This document shows positions 24,835 to 32,997 of a stretch of 37,013 nucleotides of DNA, one piece after another. This DNA comes from DASUXY01 sp036377675 (GTDB lineage: Bacteria; Bacillota; Bacilli; Bacillales; Amphibacillaceae): contig DASUXY010000003.1 in NCBI GenBank assembly GCA_036377675.1, forward strand, positions 1 to 37,013, read 5' to 3'. The notes beneath the pieces are model-generated. The model was given only the letters and a program-made list of their open reading frames with translations, ran no database searches and was not told the DNA's origin. Position 1 is the first letter of the stretch; every line of letters starts with the position of its first letter. Position numbers and translations under genes: made by a program.

Positions 24835-25359
24835 ATGAGAAAAACGGAGCGGTATGAAGTCAAACATACAAACTCTTTATGGCAAATGTATAAAACAGTT
24901 TCATTTTGGAAAGTCGTCAAAAATTTTATCATCATTCAGCTCGGAAGATACACTCCTTTTTTAAGTGTGAAAAACTGGATGTATCGACTGTTTTTGCGGA
25001 TGAAGATAGGCAAAAAAACATCCTTTGCTTTAATGGTCATGCCAGATACGATGTTTCCTGAACGAATTACGGTCGGTCATAATAGTATCATTGGCTACAA
25101 TACGACGATTTTAGCTCATGAATATTTAATTGATGAATATCGAATTGGCGATGTTATTATCGGTGATGGCGTGTTAATTGGAGCTAATACGACGATTTTA
25201 CCTGGTGTCACGATCGGTGATCATTCCGTCGTTTCAGCGGGAACGTTAGTACATAAAAATGTGCCTGCAGGAGCGTTTGTTGGAGGGAATCCGATGCAGT
25301 TAATTTATACAAAAGAAGAGATGGAGGAACGAAATAAACAATCTAAAACGTCAACATAA
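24835..25359 (+). CDS. yvoF: Left-handed beta-helix acyltransferase YvoF
   Basis: A 174-residue acyltransferase of the hexapeptide-repeat type (maltose/galactoside O-acetyltransferase-like). I start at ATG 24835 (MRKTERYEVKH), behind GGGGGTGA; an in-frame ATG at 24754 would add a hydrophobic stretch with no family counterpart that overlaps the promoter region. Hexapeptide turns are visible in ITVGHNSIIGYNTTI and in VIIGDGVLIGANTTILPG, and the catalytic-type histidine lies in ILAHEYL. The acceptor substrate is unknown. The position after ppaX matches B. subtilis, where hisZ follows; here hisZ is missing. Confidence 0.87.
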   Translation: MRKTERYEVKHTNSLWQMYKTVSFWKVVKNFIIIQLGRYTPFLSVKNWMYRLFLRMKIGKKTSFALMVMPDTMFPERITVGHNSIIGYNTTILAHEYLIDEYRIGDVIIGDGVLIGANTTILPGVTIGDHSVVSAGTLVHKNVPAGAFVGGNPMQLIYTKEEMEERNKQSKTST

Positions 25360-25363
25360 ACGC

Positions 25364-25419
25364 AGGAGGTAGTGATGAATACTGACTGGAATATTACCTT
25401 TGTGTCGTTCGAAATATAA
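25364..25419 (+). other. Orphan ribosome site with 14-codon reading frame
   Basis: AGGAGGT (25364-25370) lies four bases before ATG 25375, which opens only 14 codons (MNTDWNITFVSFEI). It follows yvoF by 15 bp, where B. subtilis has hisZ. It may be the remaining start of a deleted gene, or a leader peptide; there is no further support. Confidence 0.3.
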
Positions 25420-25459
25420 AAAATTTGATCGAGTATTAAGCTCTTCCCATCAGCCTGTT

Positions 25460-25488
25460 TTGAACATTTTTATGTTGATCTATACGTT
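25460..25488 (+). promoter_or_regulatory. Possible glpD promoter
   Basis: TTGAAC (25460-25465) and TACGTT (25483-25488) are 17 bp apart; TATACG at 25481-25486 is an alternative -10. The match is weak. I see no clear GlpP antiterminator hairpin or cre site in the short leader. Confidence 0.3.
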
Positions 25489-25520
25489 CATAAAACACTT
25501 TAAAATAAGGAGTGTAGCCA

Positions 25521-27194
25521 TTGACTCATTGTTCAAGTTACCATCGGAAAGCTCTCTTTCACCAATTATGTGCGGAGAAAATGGATGTATTAGTAATCGG
25601 GGGTGGAATTACTGGAGCAGGAATTGCTTTAGATGCTGCAACGAGAGGGTTAAAAATAGGTCTCGTCGAAATGCAAGATTTTTCTGCTGGTACATCAAGT
25701 CGTTCAACGAAACTCATTCACGGAGGACTTCGTTACTTGAAACAATTGGAATTAAAAATGGTCGCTGACGTAGGGAACGAACGAGCGATTGTGTATGAAA
25801 ATGGCCCACATGTTACAACACCTGAATGGATGATGCTCCCCTTTCATCGAGGAGGTACATTCGGTCCATTAACTACGAATATCGGTTTACGTTTATATGA
25901 CTCATTAGCTCGTGTCAAAAAGGCTGAGCGTCGTGTCATGTTAAGTAGAGAAGAGGCTTTACAAAAAGAACCGTTACTTAAAAGAGACGGTCTAAAAGGG
26001 GCCGGCTATTATGTCGAGTATAAAACAGATGACGCTCGGTTAACGATTGAAGTCATAAAAAAAGCAGTCCAAAAAGGTGCACGAGCTGTGAACTATGCTA
26101 AGGTTACGGACTTTATTTACCATGCCAACGGGAGTGTGAGTGGTGTCGTCGTCACGGATCTCGTGACGAATGAGACTTACAGGTTATTTGCGAAGAAGAT
26201 TATTAATGCTACAGGTCCATGGGTTGATGAACTTCGCCAAATGGACGGATCAAATCGCGGGAAAACATTGCATGTGACAAAGGGGGTACATCTCGTATTT
26301 TCGAAGCGAGTTTTCCCATTACGACAAGCCATTTATTTTGATGCTCCGGACGGCCGAATGATTTTTGCAATTCCACGAGCTTATAAAACATACGTCGGAA
26401 CAACCGACACAACATATGATGGTGATTTAGCTCACCCAACGACGACAGTAGAGGATCGCGATTATCTTCTTCGAGCCATTCGCTATATGTTTCCGTCTCT
26501 CAGTCTCACTGCCGCAGATGTGGAATCAAGTTGGGCTGGATTGCGTCCGTTGATTGCTTCTAAAGATGGAACAAAACGAGGGGAAATTTCAAGGAAAGAT
26601 GAACGGTTTGTTTCAACCTCTAACCTCATATCCATCGCCGGAGGCAAATTGACAGGCTATCGAAAAATGGCTGAAGAAGTCGTTGACCTCGTTGTCAACC
26701 AAATAAAAAAAGAAGACCATATTCTTTATTCTGTTTCTGAAACGAAACATCTCCCTATTTCTGGTGGAGATGTCGGTGGGTCCAAAGGATTTCAGACGTA
26801 TATGACTGAAAAGGTAGAAGAAGGAAAAGCTTTTGATCTCTCGGAAGATGAAGCCCATCATCTCGTTTCAACGTATGGGTCGAATGTTGATACCCTCTTT
26901 CAAATCATTCAACAAAGAAAAGAGGAAGCGCAAAAAGAACAGATTGATCCTGTTCTATTCGGACAACTTATTTACGGGTTGGAATATGAGTTCGTCTATA
27001 CACCTGCAGACTTTTTTATTCGGCGAATAGGAGCGTTATTTTTTGACATCGACCGGGTAAAAAAACAGATGACTCGTGTAACTGACTATATGGCAAAAGC
27101 TTTAGAGTGGACTGACGAACAAAAGGATAGCTATTCCGCTCAACTGATTCAAGCGGTGCAAGAAGCAGAGATTGAACCGAATGGTTACGTGTGA
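25521..27194 (+). CDS. glpD: Aerobic glycerol-3-phosphate dehydrogenase
   Basis: A membrane-associated FAD enzyme that oxidises glycerol 3-phosphate to dihydroxyacetone phosphate and passes electrons to menaquinone. The 557 residues show the FAD-binding GGGITGAG motif (about 27-34), the GlpD signature SSRSTKLIHGGLRYL, the conserved VEYKTDDARLTIE, and a C-terminal cap domain. Start is TTG 25521, eight bases after AAGGAG. In B. subtilis glpD sits with glpFK, so its placement here between yvoF and the trxB region is a local rearrangement. No glpF, glpK or glpP is in the window. Confidence 0.95.
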   Translation: MTHCSSYHRKALFHQLCAEKMDVLVIGGGITGAGIALDAATRGLKIGLVEMQDFSAGTSSRSTKLIHGGLRYLKQLELKMVADVGNERAIVYENGPHVTTPEWMMLPFHRGGTFGPLTTNIGLRLYDSLARVKKAERRVMLSREEALQKEPLLKRDGLKGAGYYVEYKTDDARLTIEVIKKAVQKGARAVNYAKVTDFIYHANGSVSGVVVTDLVTNETYRLFAKKIINATGPWVDELRQMDGSNRGKTLHVTKGVHLVFSKRVFPLRQAIYFDAPDGRMIFAIPRAYKTYVGTTDTTYDGDLAHPTTTVEDRDYLLRAIRYMFPSLSLTAADVESSWAGLRPLIASKDGTKRGEISRKDERFVSTSNLISIAGGKLTGYRKMAEEVVDLVVNQIKKEDHILYSVSETKHLPISGGDVGGSKGFQTYMTEKVEEGKAFDLSEDEAHHLVSTYGSNVDTLFQIIQQRKEEAQKEQIDPVLFGQLIYGLEYEFVYTPADFFIRRIGALFFDIDRVKKQMTRVTDYMAKALEWTDEQKDSYSAQLIQAVQEAEIEPNGYV

Positions 27195-27798
27195 ACATCA
27201 ACGACTTTTTTAATTTTTTGAGCCATGAGGTGCCTATATCTTTTTAAAATGGAATATGCTACAATTTTGACGAAGAAATGTTTGAAAATGCTGTTAGGAA
27301 GCGAATTTTAGGAAGTGAACGGAGGTTAACGTCGCATCTTCGTTTAAATAGAGCAGTATGTTCAGATTATATACTGGAAGTGAGAATATTACAGTCACTT
27401 TAGAGTACTACTAAAGTATCATGTTTAATTTTACGATCAAGGGGAAGAAGGATCAATAGAAAGATCATTCGTTTTCTTTCGTACCTTCTCCTCATTATTA
27501 TAAATGATAATTAAACATGTTTCCGTATATATTTAGTACATGAGATGTTTTTCTATGGTAATTTTTAGGGAAATAGGACTTTAGTAGGTTGAGCAAATTA
27601 TTAGACGTACAGGATGTAATTTTATACGCTTAGAATAGGTAAACGAAGGATGTTCAAAAAGAAGGCAAGATTTGGATGGCTGCGTAATGGATCGTAAAAG
27701 CATTGTTAACGATAGTTTGAACGAGGATAGCAAATAAAAGAGGCAGCGTCACATTGTCCTCCTTTTTGGACACAAACTATAGAAAAGGAGCGATAAGT
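27195..27798 (+). other. Long non-coding region between glpD and trxB
   Basis: About 600 bp without a credible gene. An extended -10 TGCTACAAT (hexamer 27260-27265) lies near the start, so a transcript of over 500 nt may lead into trxB. Inverted repeats: ACTTTAG/CTAAAGT (27397-27417), and a large nested structure at 27420-27519 with an outer 11-bp stem. Just before trxB, GTCC/GGAC flank a CCTCC that could pair with a GAGG. B. subtilis has a TPR-protein gene (yvcD) before trxB; no trace of it is recognisable here. Confidence 0.6.
27420..27519 (+). repeat. Nested inverted-repeat structure of about 100 nt
   Basis: CATGTTTAATT (27420-27430) and AATTAAACATG (27509-27519) are perfect 11-bp reverse complements. 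Inside, AGAAGG pairs with CCTTCT, and further inside GAAAG pairs with CTTTC, so an elongated three-stage hairpin can form. It may be a structured leader RNA or a relic of a small mobile repeat; no known riboswitch signature is visible to me. Confidence 0.5.
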
Positions 27799-28749
27799 AT
27801 GTCCGATGACAAAATGTATGATGTGATTATTGCGGGAGCTGGACCTGCTGGAATGACTGCTGCTGTATATGCGTCGCGCGCAGATTTGGACACATTGATG
27901 ATCGAAAGAGGTGTTCCAGGAGGGCAGATGGCAAATACAGAAGATGTGGAAAACTATCCAGGATTTGACCATATCCTCGGTCCTGATTTATCAAATAAAA
28001 TGTTTGACCACGCGAAAAAGTTTGGTGCGGAATATGCATATGGCGACATTTCAGGTGTAGTTGACCATGGGGAATATAAAGTGGTCCAAGCGGGAGATAA
28101 AGAATATAAAACGAGAACGTTAATCATCGCTACAGGTGCACAGTATAAAGAATTAGGTATTCCTGGGGAAAAAGAATTGACAGGTAAAGGTGTCTCCTAT
28201 TGTGCAGTGTGTGACGGGGCTTTTTTCAAGGATCGTGAACTCGTCGTCGTTGGCGGCGGTGACTCCGCAGTTGAAGAAGGAATGTATTTGACACGTTTTG
28301 CAAGTAAAGTGACAATTATTCACCGTCGTGATGAGTTAAGAGCGCAAAAGATTCTTCAAGAACGTGCTTTTGAGAATGATAAAATCGAATTTATTTGGGA
28401 TACAGTCGTCGAATCGATTAATGGAGAAGATAAAGTGACGAGCTTAACTCTAAAAAATAGAAAAACGGGCGATCAAACAGAATTTCCAATCGAAGGAGTC
28501 TTCGTCTATATCGGAATGGTCCCACTTAGTGAACCATTCAAATCATTAGGAATTACAAACGAAGATGGCTACATCCCGACAAATCCAGATATGGAGACGA
28601 GTGTTCCAGGTATTTATGCCGCTGGGGACATCCGAGAGAAAACACTCCGTCAAATTGTAACGGCTACAGGAGACGGTAGTATTGCTGCTGAATCTGCACA
28701 AGCATATATCGAAGAGTTGGAAAGTAATTTAAAAGCGGCTAAATCTTAA
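27799..28749 (+). CDS. trxB: Thioredoxin reductase
   Basis: A cytoplasmic NADPH-dependent flavoenzyme that keeps thioredoxin reduced. I start at ATG 27799, behind AAAGGAG, giving 316 residues (MSDDKMYDVIIAG); an in-frame ATG at 27754 would add 15 residues upstream of that ribosome site. FAD-binding GAGPAG at 13-18, redox pair Cys135-Ala-Val-Cys138, NADPH-binding GGGDSAVEE, and the C-terminal FAD motif AAGDIREKTLRQ are all present. Its own terminator follows. Confidence 0.97.
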   Translation: MSDDKMYDVIIAGAGPAGMTAAVYASRADLDTLMIERGVPGGQMANTEDVENYPGFDHILGPDLSNKMFDHAKKFGAEYAYGDISGVVDHGEYKVVQAGDKEYKTRTLIIATGAQYKELGIPGEKELTGKGVSYCAVCDGAFFKDRELVVVGGGDSAVEEGMYLTRFASKVTIIHRRDELRAQKILQERAFENDKIEFIWDTVVESINGEDKVTSLTLKNRKTGDQTEFPIEGVFVYIGMVPLSEPFKSLGITNEDGYIPTNPDMETSVPGIYAAGDIREKTLRQIVTATGDGSIAAESAQAYIEELESNLKAAKS

Positions 28750-28873
28750 ACTGCGCATATGTTCAACCGTACATTTACTCATCTTTAATGCTACTGTAAC
28801 ACGAACGAAACAATCAATATGTATAATAACGAAAGGCAAATACGTGACTCGCCTTTAAAAACACGTACTGTGA

Positions 28874-28908
28874 GTGGCATAGGCTAAAAACGCCTATGCC
28901 TCTTTTTG
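28874..28908 (+). terminator. trxB intrinsic terminator
   Basis: GGCATAGGC (28876-28884) and GCCTATGCC (28892-28900) form a 9-bp stem with a 7-nt loop, followed by TCTTTTTG. A weaker hairpin, AAAGGC/GCCTTT at 28833-28856, lies just before it. Confidence 0.9.
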
Positions 28909-28956
28909 TTAGAAATGAGACGTATGCAACGGAATGATTCGACGGAGGTCGTATCT

Positions 28957-28985
28957 TTGTTGCTTTAAAAAATTAACGGTATAAT
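28957..28985 (+). promoter_or_regulatory. Promoter of the yvcI-rapZ-yvcK-whiA operon
   Basis: TTGTTG (28957-28962) and a perfect TATAAT (28980-28985) are exactly 17 bp apart, 91 bp before yvcI and just after the trxB terminator. Confidence 0.75.
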
Positions 28986-29076
28986 GGGAGTAGTATAGAT
29001 ATTTATGAGGGATAGATGCCGGTGACAAAACGGGATGTTGAGCAACTTCCTCATGAAACGAATGGGGGAATGCGTG

Positions 29077-29544
29077 ATGCAACGTGTAGCGAATAGCATA
29101 CTTATTAAAAATAAACATATTTTATTATTGAAAAAGCCGCGCCGAGGTTGGTATGCCATTCCAGGTGGGAAAATGGAACAAGGTGAAACAGTAAAAGAAT
29201 CTGTCATGCGAGAATATCGCGAAGAAACAGGTTTAGAGCTTATAAATCCTGAATTAAAGGGCGTATGTACGTTTATGATTTATGATCACGAAACATTAAT
29301 AAAAGAATGGATGATGTTTACGTTTGTTTGTACATCTTATCGAGGACATCTCACCGATTATTGTGAGGAAGGGGAATTAGCTTGGATTCCGATTGACGAG
29401 CTCTCTACCATTCCAATGGCTGAAGGTGATCGCAAAATATTTAAGTATATGTTAACGTCAGATGAGATCCTTTACGGTTCTTTTTCGTATACGACAGACG
29501 ATGAATTGATCGATTTTCGTTTTGATTCGAACCACGTCGGTTAA
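29077..29544 (+). CDS. yvcI: Nudix hydrolase YvcI
   Basis: A 155-residue Nudix hydrolase, the family that cleaves nucleoside diphosphates linked to another group. The Nudix box is intact: GGKMEQGETVKESV then MREYREETGLE, with the REEXG core. I choose ATG 29077 (MQRVANSILIKNK), behind GGGGGAA; an in-frame ATG at 29035 would add 14 residues ahead of that site. First gene of the cluster with rapZ, yvcK and whiA, as in B. subtilis. The substrate is not known; it could be a nucleotide-sugar or a dinucleotide such as those bound by YvcK or RapZ. Confidence 0.9.
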   Translation: MQRVANSILIKNKHILLLKKPRRGWYAIPGGKMEQGETVKESVMREYREETGLELINPELKGVCTFMIYDHETLIKEWMMFTFVCTSYRGHLTDYCEEGELAWIPIDELSTIPMAEGDRKIFKYMLTSDEILYGSFSYTTDDELIDFRFDSNHVG

Positions 29545-29604
29545 ACGTTTTTCATCGGTGGAGCAGATGGAAGGGGCATACACGATTTAAAAGGGAGGGT
29601 AGCA

Positions 29605-30492
29605 ATGATGGATTCCAAGGAACAAGAAACGAAGTTAGTCATTATAACCGGGATGTCTGGTGCGGGAAAAACAGTAGCGATTCAAAGTTTTGAGGACTTA
29701 GGATATTATTGTGTCGATAATTTACCTCCAACTTTACTTCCGAAATTTTTAGAACTGATGAAAGATGCATCGAATGACATTCACAAAGTAGCTCTTGTTA
29801 TGGATTTACGAGGACGTGATTTTTTCGATTCGTTATTTGAGGCTTTGGATGCTTTAGAAAGTGAAGATTGGGTCGATGAACATATTTTATTTTTAGATGC
29901 AAAAGATGAACAACTCGTTAGTCGATACAAGGAAACACGTCGTTCACATCCATTAGCTGTTGGCGATTTACCTTTAAAGGGAATTCGCCAAGAACGAGAA
30001 ATGCTGGATGAATTTCGCGGAAGAGCCCAGCGGATTATCGATACGACAGACTTAAAGCCGAAACAGTTACGACGAAAGATTTTAAAAGCGTATTCAGAAG
30101 AGGAACAGGAGATTTTTAGTGTTCATCTCGTCTCCTTCGGCTTTAAGTATGGGATTCCAATTGATGCTGATTTATTATTCGATGTTCGCTTTTTACCGAA
30201 TCCACACTATATTGCACATCTTCAGCCGTTAACTGGGCTAAATCCAGACGTCGCTTCTTATGTTTTTAAATGGTCAGCAACGCAAAAGTTTACGGAAAAA
30301 GTTCTCGATTTGTTACAATTTATGCTTCCACAATATAAAAAGGAAGGTAAGTCACAACTTGTCGTTGCCATTGGGTGTACAGGAGGTCAACACCGTTCGG
30401 TCGCACTCGCTGAATATTTTTCGAAAGAACTTAACCCCTCCTATATTACTCACGTCACCCATCGGGATATCGATAAAAGAAAGGGGCATTAA
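29605..30492 (+). CDS. rapZ: RapZ/YvcJ nucleotide-binding protein
   Basis: A cytoplasmic P-loop protein. E. coli RapZ is an adaptor that steers a small RNA controlling amino-sugar synthesis to RNase E; B. subtilis YvcJ hydrolyses nucleotides and affects competence. The 295-residue product has the Walker A motif GMSGAGKT (16-23), the YYCVDNLPP block, and the C-terminal VAIGCTGGQHRSVALAE region typical of the family. ATG 29605 follows GGGAGGG; 29608 is an equal alternative. The next gene starts four bases after its stop. Confidence 0.94.
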   Translation: MMDSKEQETKLVIITGMSGAGKTVAIQSFEDLGYYCVDNLPPTLLPKFLELMKDASNDIHKVALVMDLRGRDFFDSLFEALDALESEDWVDEHILFLDAKDEQLVSRYKETRRSHPLAVGDLPLKGIRQEREMLDEFRGRAQRIIDTTDLKPKQLRRKILKAYSEEEQEIFSVHLVSFGFKYGIPIDADLLFDVRFLPNPHYIAHLQPLTGLNPDVASYVFKWSATQKFTEKVLDLLQFMLPQYKKEGKSQLVVAIGCTGGQHRSVALAEYFSKELNPSYITHVTHRDIDKRKGH

Positions 30493-30496
30493 TCAT

Positions 30497-31477
30497 ATGG
30501 GAGATCGAAAGGAGCCACGGGTCGTCGTCATTGGCGGTGGTACAGGGATGCCTGTTCTTTTACGTGGCTTGAAAAATTTCCCAGTACAATTAACTGCGCT
30601 CGTCACCGTAGCGGATGATGGCGGAAGTACTGGGAGGATAAGGAACGAAATGTCAATCCCTGCTCCAGGCGATATTCGGAACGTCATCGCTGCCCTTTCT
30701 GATGTCGAACCGATGCTTATTCAGTTGTTTCAGCATCGTTTTTCGATCGGTAATGGCTTGTCAGGTCATTCGTTAGGAAATATGTTGTTAGCCGCCATGA
30801 CGTCGATTACAGGGGATTTTCATACAGGTATTAAAGAAATTTCTCGCGTCTTAAATGTAAAAGGAAACATTTATCCGATTTCCAATGAAAGCATGTCGCT
30901 TCATGCAGAAATGGTTGATGGAGAAATTGTCAAAGGTGAATCAAATATTCCCTGCGCGAGAAAAAAGATTAAACGTGTTTTTTTAAAACCAGACGGTATT
31001 CGTCCGTTACCACATGCCATTGATGCTATTCTGAATGCTCACATCATCATTATTTCGCCTGGCAGTTTATATACGAGTATTTTACCGAATTTAATTATTC
31101 CGGGAATTACGGAGGCGATGAAAGAGACCGATGCAAAAGTTATTTACGTATGCAATGTAATGACACAAGCAGGAGAAACAACTGGATATACGGCTAGTGA
31201 TCATGTTCAAGCGATTGATGAGCATCTTGGCGAGCGAGTGATCGACTCTATTGTCGTGCACAATGAACCGATTAAAAAAACAGTCCGAGATCGATATGCA
31301 AAAGAAAATGCTCAACCTGTTGTCTATGATATGGAGCGTCTAATCGATAGAGGGCTACAAATTATTGAAGGCGATATTATCGACAATCATTCGTCCGTTT
31401 TACGTCATGACACAGAGAAGATTTCACAGCTTTTATATTCCATTGCTAAGCAATCCATTGAACGAGACGATGATTAA
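30497..31477 (+). CDS. yvcK: YvcK family gluconeogenesis factor
   Basis: A cytoplasmic protein needed for growth on gluconeogenic carbon sources and for normal cell shape, binding UDP-sugars. I start at ATG 30497 (MGDRKEPRVVVIGGG), giving 326 residues, because it follows the rapZ stop and the frame before it lies inside rapZ. AAAGGGG sits 10 bases upstream. The N-terminal Rossmann-type GGGTGMPVLLRGL, the DDGGSTGRIR loop and IISPGSLYTSILPN near the C-terminal third are the family landmarks. It resembles CofD-type transferases, but in Bacillus it is not a coenzyme F420 enzyme. Confidence 0.93.
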   Translation: MGDRKEPRVVVIGGGTGMPVLLRGLKNFPVQLTALVTVADDGGSTGRIRNEMSIPAPGDIRNVIAALSDVEPMLIQLFQHRFSIGNGLSGHSLGNMLLAAMTSITGDFHTGIKEISRVLNVKGNIYPISNESMSLHAEMVDGEIVKGESNIPCARKKIKRVFLKPDGIRPLPHAIDAILNAHIIIISPGSLYTSILPNLIIPGITEAMKETDAKVIYVCNVMTQAGETTGYTASDHVQAIDEHLGERVIDSIVVHNEPIKKTVRDRYAKENAQPVVYDMERLIDRGLQIIEGDIIDNHSSVLRHDTEKISQLLYSIAKQSIERDDD

Positions 31478-31491
31478 AAAGGGGGAGTGTT

Positions 31492-32445
31492 ATGTCATTT
31501 GCTTCTGAAATTAAAAAAGAGTTAACAGCAATCGAAGAGGAAAATCCGTGTTGTTTACAGGCTGAACTTACGGCTTTAGTTCGTATGAATGGCACGCTGT
31601 CGGTTAACCAACACCGTTATTCACTAGATATACAAACAGAAAACGCCGCGATTGCTCGCCGCATCTACACTCTAATTAAGGCGAACTTCACCGTTTCGAT
31701 CGAATTGCTCGTCCGGAAAAAAATGAAATTAAAAAAGAATAACGTTTATATCGTTCGCCTAAAAAATGATGTCAAACAGATTTTGTCACAACTCGGTATT
31801 TTAAAAGAACCGTATACATTGATTCGAACGATTTCAAACACATACGTGAAAAAGACATGTTGTAAAAAAGCATATTTACGGGGTGCTTTTTTAGCGGGTG
31901 GTTCTATAAATAATCCTGAAACATCTTCTTATCATTTGGAAATTTTTAATAACCATCAGGAACATAATCAGTCATTGTGTCATTTATTGAACTCGTTTGA
32001 TTTGCGCGCTCGCGAATTGAAACGGAAAAATGGTTACATCGTCTACATTAAAGAAGCGGAACGCATTACGCAGTTTCTAAATATTATCGGTGCTCATAAT
32101 GCTTTATTTAAATTTGAAGATGTACGTATCCTTAGAGATATGCGCAATTCAGTTAATCGACTCGTCAACTGTGAAACAGCGAACTTGAACAAAACGATTG
32201 GAGCTGCATTTAGACAAATTGAAAACATTAAATTTATTGAAAACACAGTAGGATTAGATGCTTTACCAGAAAAGCTGCAAGAGGTCGCTATCGTTCGCAA
32301 AAAACACCCAGAAGTATCTTTGAAAGAATTAGGAGAACTATTAGGGAGTGGAAAAATTTCGAAATCCGGTGTAAATCATCGATTAAAAAGAATCGATCAA
32401 TTCGCCGACCGTTTACGAGAGGGAAAATTGATGACAGATGAATGA
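31492..32445 (+). CDS. whiA: DNA-binding protein WhiA
   Basis: A DNA-binding protein with a degenerate LAGLIDADG homing-endonuclease fold and a C-terminal helix-turn-helix. In Bacillus it influences chromosome segregation and Z-ring assembly; in Streptomyces it controls sporulation. The 317 residues start MSFASEIKKEL, with the YLRGAFLAGGSINNP segment at about 122-136 and the helix-turn-helix VSLKELGELLGSGKISKSG near 275-293. ATG 31492 follows GGGGGAG, 14 bp after yvcK, within the same operon. Confidence 0.95.
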   Translation: MSFASEIKKELTAIEEENPCCLQAELTALVRMNGTLSVNQHRYSLDIQTENAAIARRIYTLIKANFTVSIELLVRKKMKLKKNNVYIVRLKNDVKQILSQLGILKEPYTLIRTISNTYVKKTCCKKAYLRGAFLAGGSINNPETSSYHLEIFNNHQEHNQSLCHLLNSFDLRARELKRKNGYIVYIKEAERITQFLNIIGAHNALFKFEDVRILRDMRNSVNRLVNCETANLNKTIGAAFRQIENIKFIENTVGLDALPEKLQEVAIVRKKHPEVSLKELGELLGSGKISKSGVNHRLKRIDQFADRLREGKLMTDE

Positions 32446-32534
32446 TGCAGCAAGACGTCACTCCGCTTGCGAAAGGTTGATCTACAGTACGTATAAATCG
32501 CTATCATACCTATAGTGAAACGAGACGCAGGCCG

Positions 32535-32540
32535 TATAAT
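32535..32540 (+). promoter_or_regulatory. Possible crh -10 box
   Basis: A perfect TATAAT lies 34 bp before crh in the 129-bp gap after whiA. No -35 is evident, so crh could have its own promoter or rely on read-through from yvcI-whiA. Confidence 0.4.
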
Positions 32541-32574
32541 AAGTCATTCTAAGTGAAGAAGAGAGGTGAGACGT

Positions 32575-32829
32575 TTGCTCGAAAAATCAGTTACGGTACA
32601 GTTGAAAACAGGATTACAAGCACGCCCTGCTGCACAGTTTGTCCAAGAAGCAAATCGGTTTTCTTCCCATCTTTTTATTGAAAAAGATGGAAAGAAAATA
32701 AATGCCAAAAGTATTATGGGGCTAATGAGTTTAGCGATTACAACAGGCGAAAACATTCGCTTGATTGCAGATGGTGCTGACGAGGAGGAAGCGATTCATT
32801 ATTTGACAAAAATTATCGTCGACAGGTAA
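32575..32829 (+). CDS. crh: HPr-like catabolite repression protein Crh
   Basis: Crh is a Bacillus paralogue of the phosphocarrier HPr that acts only in regulation, as a corepressor of CcpA when phosphorylated on Ser46 by HprK. I start at TTG 32575, behind AGAGGTGAG; an in-frame GTG at 32566 lies inside that ribosome site. With this start, residue 15 is Gln where HPr has the PTS-phosphorylated His, and residue 46 is Ser in the KSIMGLMSL motif, the hallmark pair that separates Crh from HPr. The 84 residues match the family. HprK is encoded 10 kb upstream. Confidence 0.95.
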   Translation: MLEKSVTVQLKTGLQARPAAQFVQEANRFSSHLFIEKDGKKINAKSIMGLMSLAITTGENIRLIADGADEEEAIHYLTKIIVDR

Positions 32830-32902
32830 CGTTTAATCGTGTTTGTGAAATGTGTAACAAAGAGTTTCCCGTCATCATCGGAAACGGTCTTCGTAACGTT
32901 TT

Positions 32903-32970
32903 TAATAAAAAAGATGAACTTGTGAACGAATTCAATCATCATTCAGCAAGTTCATCTCTTCATTTTTTAG
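32903..32970. terminator. Bidirectional terminator between crh and clpP
   Basis: AGATGAACTTG (32912-32922) and CAAGTTCATCT (32947-32957) form a perfect 11-bp stem with a 24-nt loop. On the left an A-run gives a strong T-run for the reverse-strand clpP transcript; on the right CTTCATTTTTT serves the crh transcript. Confidence 0.82.
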
Positions 32971-32997
32971 AAGTCATGTTTTAATGAAAACGATCTC

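Noticed and set aside
27278..27403. A 41-codon reading frame in the glpD-trxB gap
   Set aside because: No ribosome binding site, no recognisable motif, and the start lies only a few bases after the likely transcript start.
30260..30496. A longer yvcK start inside rapZ
   Set aside because: The extra 79 residues overlap a certain gene; the family start MGDRKEP follows the rapZ stop.
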